Shown here: positions 8,494 through 15,806 of the stretch, piece by piece
Layout: the number at the start of each line of letters is the position of its first letter
Position numbering within the stretch: the first letter of the stretch is position 1
Source of the DNA: Caulobacter vibrioides
Lineage (GTDB): Bacteria; Pseudomonadota; Alphaproteobacteria; Caulobacterales; Caulobacteraceae
NCBI RefSeq assembly: GCF_002858865.1
Contig: NZ_PJRR01000020.1
Coordinates: 1-43,962 of the forward strand
Direction: 5' to 3'
Length of the DNA stretch: 43,962 nt
Made by a program: the position numbers and the translations under genes
Notes under the pieces: generated by a model
What the model saw: only the letters and a program-made list of their open reading frames with translations
Database searches by the model: none
What the model was told of the DNA's origin: nothing

Positions 8494-9069
8494 CTAAGCC
8501 GAAAACTCCCGCGCGAACATCGCCTCGTATTCCGCGATCAGCGCTTCCTGTTCGGGCGCCACCAGCCGCGCCACGGCCGCCGCGAAGGTCACCGGCGCCA
8601 GGCCCGAGGCGCTGACCAGCTTGCCGTCGGTCACCGCCTTCGGCGTATCGACATAGTGCTCGGCGCCCGCATAGCCTGGGACCACGCCCTCCAGCCAGTC
8701 CTTGCCGTTCGAGGTGTGCTGGCGGCCGGCGAACAGGCCGGCCCGCGCCAGGGCCGTGGTGCCGGCGCAGATGCCCGCCACCGGCTTGCCGTCGGCCAGG
8801 GCCTGGCGGATCAGCGCGCTGATCGCCGGATCTTCGCCCTCGCTCCAGGCATCGCTGCCGATCAGCAGGAAGACGTCGGCGTCGCTCAGCACCGGGTCGT
8901 CGAACCGATAGTCGGCCGCCGCCAGCACGCCGCCGATCGAGGTTTCCGGATCGCCGGTCGGGGTGGCGATCTCGATCTGCACCTTCAGGTGCTCGCGCAG
9001 CAGGGCCAGCACCGCGCCGGCTTCCCAATCGGCCCAGCCCGGCTGCAGAAAGGCGACGGCGACGGTCAT
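8494..9069 (-). CDS. DJ-1/PfpI (class I glutamine amidotransferase-like) protein
   Basis: A 191-residue protein of the DJ-1/PfpI/YdeA type. The nucleophile-elbow cysteine is Cys101 in GKPVAGICAGTTALA. The early acidic residue is in the segment WADWEAGAV and the strand DVFLLIGSDAWSEG is typical. Family members include glyoxalase III/deglycase-like enzymes, proteases and transcription regulators; this one has no HTH domain. It is divergent from msrB with 52 bases between the starts, which suggests a joint protein-damage or oxidative-stress response, but that is inference. Its exact chemistry is not assignable. Confidence 0.85.
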   Translation of the reverse strand: MTVAVAFLQPGWADWEAGAVLALLREHLKVQIEIATPTGDPETSIGGVLAAADYRFDDPVLSDADVFLLIGSDAWSEGEDPAISALIRQALADGKPVAGICAGTTALARAGLFAGRQHTSNGKDWLEGVVPGYAGAEHYVDTPKAVTDGKLVSASGLAPVTFAAAVARLVAPEQEALIAEYEAMFAREFSA

Positions 9070-9121
9070 GCGGGGCTCCTAGTGCTACCGAAAAGACGCT
9101 CAAGCGCTTACACTGGCCTTC

Positions 9122-9601
9122 ATGACAGACGCAGCCACCCTTTCAACCGCCGGCTTTGACCTGACCCCGCCGACCGAGGCCGAACGCGAACGCCTGGAGG
9201 CCGATCTGACGGCCGAGGAGGCTCGCGTCCTGCTGCGCCACGGCACCGAGGCGCCGTTCTGCGGCGGCCTGCTGGGCGAAAAGAGCCCCGGCGTCTATGG
9301 CTGCCGCCTCTGCGGCCTGCCGCTGTTCAAGCACGAGACCAAGTTCGAGAGCGGCACCGGCTGGCCCAGCTTCTACGCGCCGTTCGCCGAGGACCACGTG
9401 GTCGGCGTGCGCGACACCTCCTACGGCATGGTCCGCATCGAGACCCGCTGCGCCCGCTGCGACAGCCACCAGGGCCATGTCTTCCCCGACGGCCCAGCGC
9501 CGACGCGGCTGCGCTACTGCATCAACTCGGTGTCGCTGCAGTTCGTGAAGGTGGGCGCTCCCCTGCCCGATCCGCTGCATCGGGGCGACAAGATCACCTG
9601 A
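9122..9601 (+). CDS. msrB: Peptide-methionine (R)-S-oxide reductase
   Basis: A 159-residue MsrB that reduces methionine-R-sulfoxide in proteins in the cytosol. The family blocks are all present: the GTGWPSFYAP segment, two zinc CxxC pairs (CRLC and CARC), DSHQGHVFPDGP and the catalytic Cys133 in RYCINS. There is no signal peptide, so the protein is cytoplasmic. It is divergent from the DJ-1/PfpI gene and followed by a GST-like gene 80 bases downstream. The start at 9122 gives a normal N-terminus, although the upstream ribosome binding site is weak. Confidence 0.95.
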   Translation: MTDAATLSTAGFDLTPPTEAERERLEADLTAEEARVLLRHGTEAPFCGGLLGEKSPGVYGCRLCGLPLFKHETKFESGTGWPSFYAPFAEDHVVGVRDTSYGMVRIETRCARCDSHQGHVFPDGPAPTRLRYCINSVSLQFVKVGAPLPDPLHRGDKIT

Positions 9602-9681
9602 CCCAAAGGGAAGTTTGACGGCGAGCCTCTTTCGACATCCCCTCTGCCAAAAGCTCGATGATGAGCGACAGCGGAGGGAAC

Positions 9682-10722
9682 ATGTCCAAAGCGGCTTCAG
9701 CGCCCCTGGCCCTGCTGGGCGCGGCGGGATCGCCCTATACCCGCAAGATGCTGGCGCTGCTGCGCTTTCGGCGCATCCCGCACGCCATCCACTGGGGCAG
9801 CCACCGCAACCCGCCGCCGGGCCTGCCCGCGCCGAAGGTCAAGCTGCTGCCCACCTTCTATTTCCCCACCGCCGACGGCTTCGAGGCGGTGACCGACTCC
9901 ACGCCGATCATCCGCCGCCTGGAGCGCGAGCACGCCGGCCGCTCGGTGATCCCGGACGATCCGGTCGTGGCCTTCCTCAACGACCTGATCGAGGACTATG
10001 CCGACGAGTGGCTGACCAAGGCCATGTTCCATTTCCGCTGGGCGCACGCGGCCGACATCGAGAACGCCGGGCCGATGCTGATCTACTGGCACGACCCCAC
10101 CCTGCCCGCCGCCATGGCCGAAGTGGCGGCGCGCGAGATCTCCAGGCGCCAGATCGACCGCCTCTATGTGGTGGGCTCCAACCCGATCACCGCCGCGACA
10201 ATCGAGGCCAGCTACGCCCGCTTCGTCGAGGTGCTGGACGGCCTGATCGAGCGGCAAGGCTATGTGTTGGGCGCGCGCCCCTCGGCGGCGGACTTCGCCA
10301 TCCAGGGCCAGCTGTCGCAACTGGCGATCATCGAACCGACCTCGGCGGCCATCACCGTCCAGCGCTCGCGCCGGGTCCGCGCCTGGCTGGACCGCGTCGA
10401 GGACCTGTCAGGCCTGGAGCCCGACGCGGCTCACTGGGCTTCGCGGGCGGACCTCACAGACATTCTGCGGCCGCTTCTGACCGAGATCGGCCGGGTCTAT
10501 GCGCCGTTCCTGCTGGCCAACGCCAAGGCCGCGACGAACGGGGCCGAGACGGTCGAGGCGGAGATCGACGGCCGCCCCTGGACCCAGCCGACCTTTCCCT
10601 ATCAGGCCAAGTGCCTGATGGCGCTGCGGCAGGCCTACGGGGCGCTGTCTGCCGCTGACCGCGCGGCGGCGGACGCTGTGTTGGCGGAGACGGGGTGCGA
10701 GGCGTTGTTTGGGGCGGGGTGA
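9682..10722 (+). CDS. Glutathione S-transferase family protein with long C-terminal domain
   Basis: A 346-residue protein with an N-terminal thioredoxin-like GST domain (LALLGAAGSPYTRKMLALL, then STPIIRRLE in the position of the gamma-Glu-binding segment) and an all-helical C-terminal half containing GARPSAADFAIQGQLSQL. It is longer than classical GSTs (about 210 residues) and matches the longer GST-like proteins common in alphaproteobacteria. The ATG at 9682 follows GGAGGG at close spacing; in-frame ATGs at 9658 and 9661 are weaker alternatives. Substrate is unknown. It may share a stress-related context with msrB. Confidence 0.82.
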   Translation: MSKAASAPLALLGAAGSPYTRKMLALLRFRRIPHAIHWGSHRNPPPGLPAPKVKLLPTFYFPTADGFEAVTDSTPIIRRLEREHAGRSVIPDDPVVAFLNDLIEDYADEWLTKAMFHFRWAHAADIENAGPMLIYWHDPTLPAAMAEVAAREISRRQIDRLYVVGSNPITAATIEASYARFVEVLDGLIERQGYVLGARPSAADFAIQGQLSQLAIIEPTSAAITVQRSRRVRAWLDRVEDLSGLEPDAAHWASRADLTDILRPLLTEIGRVYAPFLLANAKAATNGAETVEAEIDGRPWTQPTFPYQAKCLMALRQAYGALSAADRAAADAVLAETGCEALFGAG

Positions 10723-10753
10723 CCGGGTAGCTAACAGCTTTCCTTAAATCCTA

Positions 10754-10773
10754 CTCAATTGATATGAATTGAG
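10754..10773. promoter_or_regulatory. Perfect inverted repeat ahead of the serine hydrolase gene
   Basis: CTCAATT and AATTGAG are separated by six bases, in a short AT-rich patch 60 bases before the hydrolase start. Such an island in GC-rich DNA could be an operator or part of a promoter. No regulator is known for it. Confidence 0.4.
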
Positions 10774-10832
10774 CGCAGACCCCGCCCCGCCTTAGAGATC
10801 GCGCATCAGCGCTCAACCTCCGGCGGACCACC

Positions 10833-11456
10833 ATGCCCCTCCCCAACCGAGACGCCACGCCGCCGATCCTGATCGTGCCGGGCCTCTACAATTCGGGTCC
10901 CGACCACTGGCAAACGCACTGGGAGCGAGCCTTGCCCAACGCCGAGCGCGTCGAGCAACAGGACTGGGAGCGCCCTCTGCTGGGCGACTGGACCATCAGC
11001 CTGGCCGAGGCCGTGCGCCGGCGGCCCGGCGCGATCCTGGTGGCGCACAGCCTGGGCTGCGCGCTGGTGGCCCACTTCGCCCAGGTGACGGGCGGACGCG
11101 GCGTCGCCGGGGCCATGCTGGTCGCGCCGGCCGACGTCAATCGCGAGGGGCCGGCCGGCCGCCTGCTGGTGGGTTTCTCGCCGATCCCGCGCCAGCGCCT
11201 GCCCTTCCCCAGCCTGGTGGTCGCCAGTCGCAACGATCCCTATGTGGAGATCGACCGCGCCGAGGCCTTCGCCCGCGGCTGGGGCTCGCGGTTCGTCGAC
11301 CTGGGCCGGGCGGGCCACATCAATGTCGACTCCGGGCACGGCGCCTGGCCAAAAGGGCGAGCGCTTCTGAAGAGCCTGATCCGCGACATCGAAGCCGCCG
11401 ACGCGCCTAGACGCTCGCGCGCAGCAGGGCCTCTGGCGTCAGGGCCCGTGGCGTAA
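10833..11456 (+). CDS. RBBP9/YdeN-type alpha/beta serine hydrolase
   Basis: A 207-residue cytoplasmic alpha/beta hydrolase. It opens with PPILIVPGLYNSGPDHWQTHW, the oxyanion and entry segment of the RBBP9/YdeN family. The nucleophile is Ser73 in VAHSLGC, the acid is Asp135 in ASRNDPY and the base is His162 in AGHINVDSGHG. The ribosome binding site GGCGGA precedes the ATG by about five bases. The last 50 bases overlap the convergent LamG gene, so the two 3' ends are tail to tail. The physiological ester is unknown. Confidence 0.88.
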   Translation: MPLPNRDATPPILIVPGLYNSGPDHWQTHWERALPNAERVEQQDWERPLLGDWTISLAEAVRRRPGAILVAHSLGCALVAHFAQVTGGRGVAGAMLVAPADVNREGPAGRLLVGFSPIPRQRLPFPSLVVASRNDPYVEIDRAEAFARGWGSRFVDLGRAGHINVDSGHGAWPKGRALLKSLIRDIEAADAPRRSRAAGPLASGPVA

Positions 11457-12156
11457 AGCGCGCCTCGCGGATCGCGCCCTTGAAGTAGTCGACCTTGTTC
11501 ATCCGCGCCCCGACCGAGGATCGCCCCTGCCCCTGCGGCTTGAAGGCGATGTCGGCCTCGCCCTGCAGCTGGCCGTCGACAAAGGCGCGATAGGTCTTGC
11601 CGTCATAGCTCTGGGCCACCCAGTACCACTTGCCGACCGGGAACAGCTTGTCCTGGAACAGCAGGGTGTGCTTGTAGCCCGGCCCGGTGGTGAAGGTGTC
11701 CAGGGCCCAGGCCTGGCCGGTCACGCGGATCTCGAACAGCATGCGGGTGACCGACGGCGGCGCGCCGGGCGTGGGGTCTTCCTCGTTCAGGTGGAACCAG
11801 CGCTGGGCGAACACCCCGCCGTCGGGGCGGAACAGCGCCTCGAAGGTGAACTGGCCCATGCCGGCCAGCGGGTGGCGGTCGATCAGCAGCCGGTCGTCCA
11901 CCCCGTCGAACTGCACCGCCTTGCCATAGGGACTGTCGATCAGCCGGGGATCGCCCTCGACCGTGGTCCTGGCGCCGCCGATGTCGCTGAGGCGATCAAA
12001 GGTCCAACGCGTCTGGTCCGGCGCGTCCTTCGGCGGCTTGGGCCGGCGGCCCATGGCCAAGACCCCGCTCCCGCCCGACAGCGCGCCCAGCCCGCCCAGC
12101 ACGGCGCGACGGCCGACAGCGCGCAAATCCGCGCGGGCGCTGTTGGATGTGGTCAT
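11407..12156 (-). CDS. Tat-exported LamG/concanavalin-like protein
   Basis: A 249-residue protein with a twin-arginine signal (AVGRRAVLGGLGALSGG) and a single LamG-like jelly roll, seen as GKAVQFDGVDDRLLIDRHPL, FTFEALFRPDG, KWYWVAQSYDGKTYRAFVDG and FKGAIREARFTPRALTPEAL. It appears to be a stand-alone carbohydrate- or glycan-binding module folded before export. An operator-like TGACACCGGTATCA lies 26 bases before its start and shares ten bases with the site before the large LamG gene, which hints at co-regulation. Its 3' end overlaps the hydrolase gene. The ligand is unknown. Confidence 0.85.
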   Translation of the reverse strand: MTTSNSARADLRAVGRRAVLGGLGALSGGSGVLAMGRRPKPPKDAPDQTRWTFDRLSDIGGARTTVEGDPRLIDSPYGKAVQFDGVDDRLLIDRHPLAGMGQFTFEALFRPDGGVFAQRWFHLNEEDPTPGAPPSVTRMLFEIRVTGQAWALDTFTTGPGYKHTLLFQDKLFPVGKWYWVAQSYDGKTYRAFVDGQLQGEADIAFKPQGQGRSSVGARMNKVDYFKGAIREARFTPRALTPEALLRASV

Positions 12157-12181
12157 GACGTCTCCTCCCGGGGGCGCTTGA

Positions 12182-12195
12182 TGACACCGGTATCA
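12182..12195. promoter_or_regulatory. Candidate LacI-type operator upstream of the Tat-LamG gene
   Basis: TGACACCGGTATCA is a near-perfect palindrome (six of seven pairs) with a CG centre. It lies 26 bases before the minus-strand start at 12156, where repressor binding would block a promoter or early elongation. It shares TGACACCGGT with 4001-4010. Confidence 0.5.
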
Positions 12196-12268
12196 GCACT
12201 GATGCTGGAGCGAGGCCCGGGCTTTTTCAAGCCGAAACCGGGTTCGTCCGTCTGGAAGAGAAAGGAGT

Positions 12269-12353
12269 TGGTGCGGGCGGTCGGGGTCGAACCGACACTC
12301 CTTTCGGAACCGGATTTTGAGTCCGGCGCGTCTACCAGTTTCACCACGCCCGC
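12269..12353 (-). tRNA. tRNA-Leu (anticodon CAA)
   Basis: The minus strand folds as a complete 85-base tRNA including an encoded CCA. The acceptor stem is GCGGGCG paired with CGCCCGC, the D-loop has TGGTAGACGC, the anticodon stem CCGGA/TCCGG encloses CTCAAAA, a long variable arm (TCCGAAAGGAGTG) marks a type II tRNA, and the T-arm contains GGTTCGACCCC. The anticodon CAA reads UUG. It lies upstream of and on the same strand as the Tat-LamG gene. Confidence 0.96.
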
Positions 12354-12454
12354 ATGTCTTCGCGCTCGCGAAGGGTGGTCTTCCTAGCAGGCGTTCGCGG
12401 CGAATTCCAGAGGCGCGATGGACGGTTTAGCATCGTTCCACACGGAGATTCCCG

Positions 12455-13447
12455 ATGCCCAAGCCCGGCCCTCGCAACCTGATCACCGACGTGCCCGGCC
12501 TGAAGGTGGGCTGTGTCGAGGACGAGGCCGTCCGCACCGGCGTGACGGTGGTGCTGTGCCCCGAGGCCTGGACCGCCGCCGTCGATGTGCGCGGGGGCGG
12601 GCCCGCCGTCCGCGAGACCGACACCCTGCGGCCCGAGAACAGCTTCTCCAAGGCCCACGCAATCTGCTTTTCGGGCGGATCGGTGTTCGGCCTCGGCGCG
12701 GCCGACGGGGTGGCCTCAGCCCTGTCGAACCGTGACGTTGGTTTGCGGATCACCGCCGGCACGCCCGCCATTCCAATCGTGCCCGCCGCCTGCCTGCACG
12801 ACCTCTCGAATGGCGGCGACAAGGCCTGGGGCCTGACCCCGCCCTATCGCGCCCTGGGCATGAAGGCGGTCGAGGCGGCCGGCGAAGACTTTCCGTTGGG
12901 CCCCGTCGGCGCGGGGCGCGGGGCGATGGCGGGCCTGCGACCGGGCGGGCTGGGCTCGGCCTCGCTCGACCTGGGCGACGGGCTGATCGTGGCGGCCCTG
13001 GTGGCGGCCAATCCCGTGGGCTCGGCCTACATGGCCGATGGCGAGACCTTCTGGGCCTGGCCGTTCGAGATCGATGGCGAGTTCGGCGGTCGCCGCCCCG
13101 GGGACATGCCGCCGGCGGTCGAGCCCCTTCCCGACGATTCGAAGCTGGGCGCGCGCCTTGCGGCCGGCGCCAACACCACCCTGGCCCTGGTGGCCACGAC
13201 GGCCGACCTGTCGACCGCCGAGGCCCAGCGGATGGCGATGATGGCCCATGACGGCATGGCGCGGGCGGTGCGGCCCTGCCACACGCCCTTCGACGGCGAT
13301 GTCGTCTTCGCCCTGGCGTCCGGCGCCAGGCCGCTGGGCGACGATCCCATGCGCAGCGTGCTGCGGACCCGGATCGGCTCGGCGGCGGCCGACTGCCTGG
13401 CGCGCGCGATGGCGCGGGCGGTCTATGAGAGCAACAAGGGCCGCTAG
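12455..13447 (+). CDS. P1/S58 family self-processing N-terminal hydrolase (DmpA/NylC type)
   Basis: A 330-residue member of the DmpA/BapA/NylC superfamily. These precursors cut themselves into alpha and beta chains, and the new N-terminal Ser or Thr of the beta chain is the nucleophile. Here the conserved site is GANTTLALVATTADLS, so cleavage is expected between Asn240 and Thr241, giving a beta chain of about 90 residues. Other family blocks are TDVPGLKVG, the GGPAVRETD segment and FSGGSVFGLGAADGV. An Asn-Thr site resembles NylC more than DmpA (Gly-Ser). GGAGA lies six bases before the start. The substrate (aminopeptidase, beta-peptide or cyclic/oligo-amide) cannot be assigned. Confidence 0.9.
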   Translation: MPKPGPRNLITDVPGLKVGCVEDEAVRTGVTVVLCPEAWTAAVDVRGGGPAVRETDTLRPENSFSKAHAICFSGGSVFGLGAADGVASALSNRDVGLRITAGTPAIPIVPAACLHDLSNGGDKAWGLTPPYRALGMKAVEAAGEDFPLGPVGAGRGAMAGLRPGGLGSASLDLGDGLIVAALVAANPVGSAYMADGETFWAWPFEIDGEFGGRRPGDMPPAVEPLPDDSKLGARLAAGANTTLALVATTADLSTAEAQRMAMMAHDGMARAVRPCHTPFDGDVVFALASGARPLGDDPMRSVLRTRIGSAAADCLARAMARAVYESNKGR

Positions 13448-13496
13448 AGCCCTTTAGCTTTAGATGGAATCATCTAAAGCGTTTGAAAGGGCTCTA
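13445..13496. repeat. Intergenic palindrome, AGAGCC/TTTAGATG family (first unit)
   Basis: Outer arms TAGAGCCCTTT and AAAGGGCTCTA enclose inner arms GCTTTAGATG and CATCTAAAGC around GAAT. The stop codon of the upstream hydrolase overlaps the first bases. It is AT-richer than its surroundings and can form a cruciform or a strong RNA hairpin. Confidence 0.85.
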
Positions 13497-13508
13497 AGTG
13501 TTTGACTT

Positions 13509-13561
13509 TAGAGCCTGTTTATCTGGTTTAGATGGTTCCATCTAAACCAGACAGGCTCTAA
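13509..13561. repeat. Intergenic palindrome, AGAGCC/TTTAGATG family (second unit)
   Basis: Outer arms TTAGAGCCTGT and ACAGGCTCTAA enclose CTGGTTTAGATGG and CCATCTAAACCAG. The layout matches the unit 12 bases to its left, with compensating changes in both arms. It lies between convergent hydrolase and MarR genes and could act as a two-way transcription stop. Confidence 0.85.
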
Positions 13562-13564
13562 GGC

Positions 13565-14074
13565 CTAGGGCGGCGAGATGGTCTCGCCGCCGGCCAGCTG
13601 GATGGCGGCGGTTTCCAGATGGTCGAGCAGGCGCTTGAACGTCGCCACCTCGCTAGGGGCCAGACCCGCCAGCAGCGTCGCCTCGTAGGCCAGAGCCAGC
13701 GGCGCGATCTCGGCGAACAGACGACGACCCGCTGCGGTGAGTTCCAGCGTGTGCGACCGCCGATCCGAACGCACCGTGGTGCGGGCCACCAGCCTGCGGA
13801 CGACCAGTTCCTGGGCGGCGCGACTGACGCGAACCTTGTCCATCGCCGTGCGCGTGACGGCCGTATGCTGGGTCAGCGGCCCCTCAGCCAGCACCGACAT
13901 CAGCCGCCACTGCGGGATGGTCAGACCGAAACGATCTTCGTAGGCGCGGGCGATCAGACGGCTGACCGCCGCCGACGCCGTCGCCAGACGGTAGGGCACG
14001 TAGTCCGAGAGACTGACATTGGCTTCGGGCGCCTCGGGCGCGCCAGACGTGATCGGAGAGACCGTTGCGGTCAT
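13565..14074 (-). CDS. MarR family transcriptional regulator
   Basis: A 169-residue winged-helix regulator. The DNA-binding part spans about residues 55-125: GLTIPQWRLMSVLAEGPLTQ, VSRAAQELVVRRLVARTTVRSDRRSHTLELTAAGR, which contains the recognition helix and the wing (D-R-R-S). The start at 14074 is preceded by GAGGGG; the open frame continues upstream to 14212 but that extension lacks a good start and looks like leader DNA. MarR proteins usually repress a neighbouring operon and respond to small aromatic ligands. No divergent partner is adjacent, so the target is unknown. Confidence 0.87.
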   Translation of the reverse strand: MTATVSPITSGAPEAPEANVSLSDYVPYRLATASAAVSRLIARAYEDRFGLTIPQWRLMSVLAEGPLTQHTAVTRTAMDKVRVSRAAQELVVRRLVARTTVRSDRRSHTLELTAAGRRLFAEIAPLALAYEATLLAGLAPSEVATFKRLLDHLETAAIQLAGGETISPP

Positions 14075-14301
14075 GTCCCTACCCCTCGCCCTCCCAGGCG
14101 CGGCCGCCTTCGGAAGGAGCGACCTTTCGCTTGATCCGTTAAGCCCGATCGCCGCCCTGATGGGGACGCCGCCAGTGCTGTCTGTTTGGGCTTCGGCGCC
14201 GCTGGAGCTCAATGCTCGTCACGGTTTAAGCCGAAGATGCCTCATGATCGCACGTCACTTGAGCAGAGAATAGTCATCTCGCCTTCCTGAACGGCGATCC
14301 G

Positions 14302-15099
14302 TCAGTGATGGGCGGCGGCGGCGTGCTTGTCCTTGGGCGGCTCGGGGGTCGTCAGCAGCGCCTGCTGGCAGGCGCGCAGTTCGTCGAGGCACGTCTTGCG
14401 ATTCCAGAAGTCGGAGAACTCGGCGACCGCCAGGCGGAGCAGCTGGATGTGCTCCTTGTACTCCAGCGGCTTGGGCCCCTCGTCGTGAGGGTCGTGCTCG
14501 CCATGGTCGGGCTTGGTGTCGGTCAGCAGCACGGTCTGCGAGCCGACGATCGTCACATTGCGGCTCAAGACCTCGACTCCGGCCTTGGCGGGCGTGGCCT
14601 TCGGATCGTCGTGGTGACCGCCGCCGGCGTGATCGTGATCCTTGTCGTGCCCCTTGTGGTCATGGCCCTTGCCGTGACCGTGCTTGTCGCCCTTGCCGTG
14701 ATCGTCCTTCTTGTCCTCGGGACGCTCGCCCTTCATGGCCTTGTTGAGCAGTTCGAAGGTCTTGCCGCAGGGACCGCCGAACGCCAGCACCGGGCCGATT
14801 CGCAGCTTCACCTCGTCGATCAGGTCTTGGGTCTTGGTGACCAGCTCGCCCGAATGGGCGCTGCTGGCGGCCACGCACTTGGCCTTGATGGTCTCGTGGA
14901 TGATCTTGGGGGTCTCGGCGTGCTTGTCGCCCTTGTCGCCCCGCCCCGTCAGGCGGCCGGCGAAGAAGGCCAGGCCGATGATCGCCAGGCCGGCGAGCAC
15001 AAGAAGGAAGACCAGCGTCGGATCGAAGACCGGCACAGGTTGATCCACCGGAAATTCTGACTGGTACACCCGACTTCTCCGCCCCACGCGACGCGCCAT
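14302..15099 (-). CDS. Single-span membrane protein with His/Asp-rich linker, unknown function
   Basis: A protein of about 265 residues (an in-frame GTG at 15111 is an alternative start). One membrane helix (LVFLLVLAGLAIIGLAFF) lies near the N-terminus. A conserved-looking domain follows (KAKCVAASSAHSGELVTKTQ, GGPCGKTFELLNKAM), then about 55 residues packed with His, Asp, Lys and Gly (KHGHGKGHDHKGHDKDHDHA), and a C-terminal domain with two cysteines (RKTCLDELRACQQALL). The linker resembles metal-binding stretches of Zn, Ni or Co handling proteins, which is inference. It starts 56 bases after the small unknown gene on the same strand. Confidence 0.75.
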   Translation of the reverse strand: MARRVGRRSRVYQSEFPVDQPVPVFDPTLVFLLVLAGLAIIGLAFFAGRLTGRGDKGDKHAETPKIIHETIKAKCVAASSAHSGELVTKTQDLIDEVKLRIGPVLAFGGPCGKTFELLNKAMKGERPEDKKDDHGKGDKHGHGKGHDHKGHDKDHDHAGGGHHDDPKATPAKAGVEVLSRNVTIVGSQTVLLTDTKPDHGEHDPHDEGPKPLEYKEHIQLLRLAVAEFSDFWNRKTCLDELRACQQALLTTPEPPKDKHAAAAHH

Positions 15100-15155
15100 T
15101 TGATGACGCACGATATGGTTAACGCAACAGCGTTACGGATGCACGGCCAAGGTGC

Positions 15156-15398
15156 TTACAAGGGGCGAGAAATAACGGCGGAAACCCGCGCGCCGTGCTC
15201 GTAACGCGACGGGCCGCCATAGACTGCGACCTCACAGAGGATGTCGCCGCCCTCGCCTGCGGCCCAGATATAGCTGCGCTCGACCTCGACATGGCGGCCG
15301 GCGGGCGAGATGCCCTCGAAGGTGTCGCCCCAGGGAATCACGCCCTTCAGGTCCTGCCAGCGCAGCGTCATGGCGCGCGAGAGCTCGTCGCGCGCCAT
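15156..15398 (-). CDS. Small conserved-looking protein, unknown function
   Basis: An 80-residue protein starting at ATG 15398, 34 bases after the DUF3297 stop on the same strand. It has a compact alpha/beta composition (FEGISPAGRHVEVERSYIWA, GGDILCEVAVYGGPSRYEHG) and no signal or membrane segment. The frame is open upstream into the DUF3297 gene (TSDPDLEA precedes the ATG), so the true start may be earlier at a rare codon. I do not recognise the family. Confidence 0.65.
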   Translation of the reverse strand: MARDELSRAMTLRWQDLKGVIPWGDTFEGISPAGRHVEVERSYIWAAGEGGDILCEVAVYGGPSRYEHGARVSAVISRPL

Positions 15399-15432
15399 CG
15401 CTTCAAGGTCGGGGTCGGAGGTCGACAGAACC

Positions 15433-15681
15433 TCAGCCCTCGGCCGAGTCGCGGAAATAGGCCTCGACCTCGCCCTGCAGTTTGATCGTCATCGGATTGC
15501 CCTTGCGATCCAGGGTCTTGCCGGCCGCGACCCGCACCCACTTCTCGCTGATGCAGTATTCCTCGACATTGGTCTTCTCGACGCCCTTGAAGCGGATGCC
15601 GATGCCGCGCTCCAGCAGATCGGCGTTGTAATAGGGGCTGTCCGGATTGACGGAGAGGCGGTCGGGGGGCGTGTCGCTCAT
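15433..15681 (-). CDS. DUF3297 family protein
   Basis: An 82-residue soluble protein that matches the DUF3297 pattern over its whole length: MSDTPPDRLSVNPDSPYYN, LLERGIGIRFKGVEKTNVEE, WVRVAAGKTLDRKGNPMTIK and a C-terminal EAYFRD. Family members are small, single-domain proteins of unknown role found mostly in alphaproteobacteria. It is the first gene of a possible three-gene minus-strand run with the small unknown protein and the His-rich membrane protein. Confidence 0.88.
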   Translation of the reverse strand: MSDTPPDRLSVNPDSPYYNADLLERGIGIRFKGVEKTNVEEYCISEKWVRVAAGKTLDRKGNPMTIKLQGEVEAYFRDSAEG

Positions 15682-15806
15682 GGTCTTCAGCTTTCGGTGC
15701 GGGCCGCGCGGCCCCTGTCTTGGCCGGGGGTGATAGCCACGAAACGCGCAGAATCCAAATCCGGAAGACGAGGAGCCCTCCCCCGACGAAGGGCTCCTGC
15801 GCCGCT

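Noticed and set aside
12222..12250. Possible intrinsic terminator after tRNA-Leu (CCCGG...CCGGG with inner GGCTT/AAGCC)
   Set aside because: On the transcribed strand no T-run follows and the outer pairing is weak; not strong enough to annotate.
14075..14301. Gap between the MarR gene and the His-rich gene searched for a small gene
   Set aside because: No start with ribosome binding site and no palindrome was found; the MarR frame extension here has no family sequence.
14617..14710. GC-rich tandem-looking DNA in the His-rich linker considered as a CRISPR-like repeat
   Set aside because: It is coding low-complexity sequence (His/Asp/Lys/Gly codons) without regular units or spacers.
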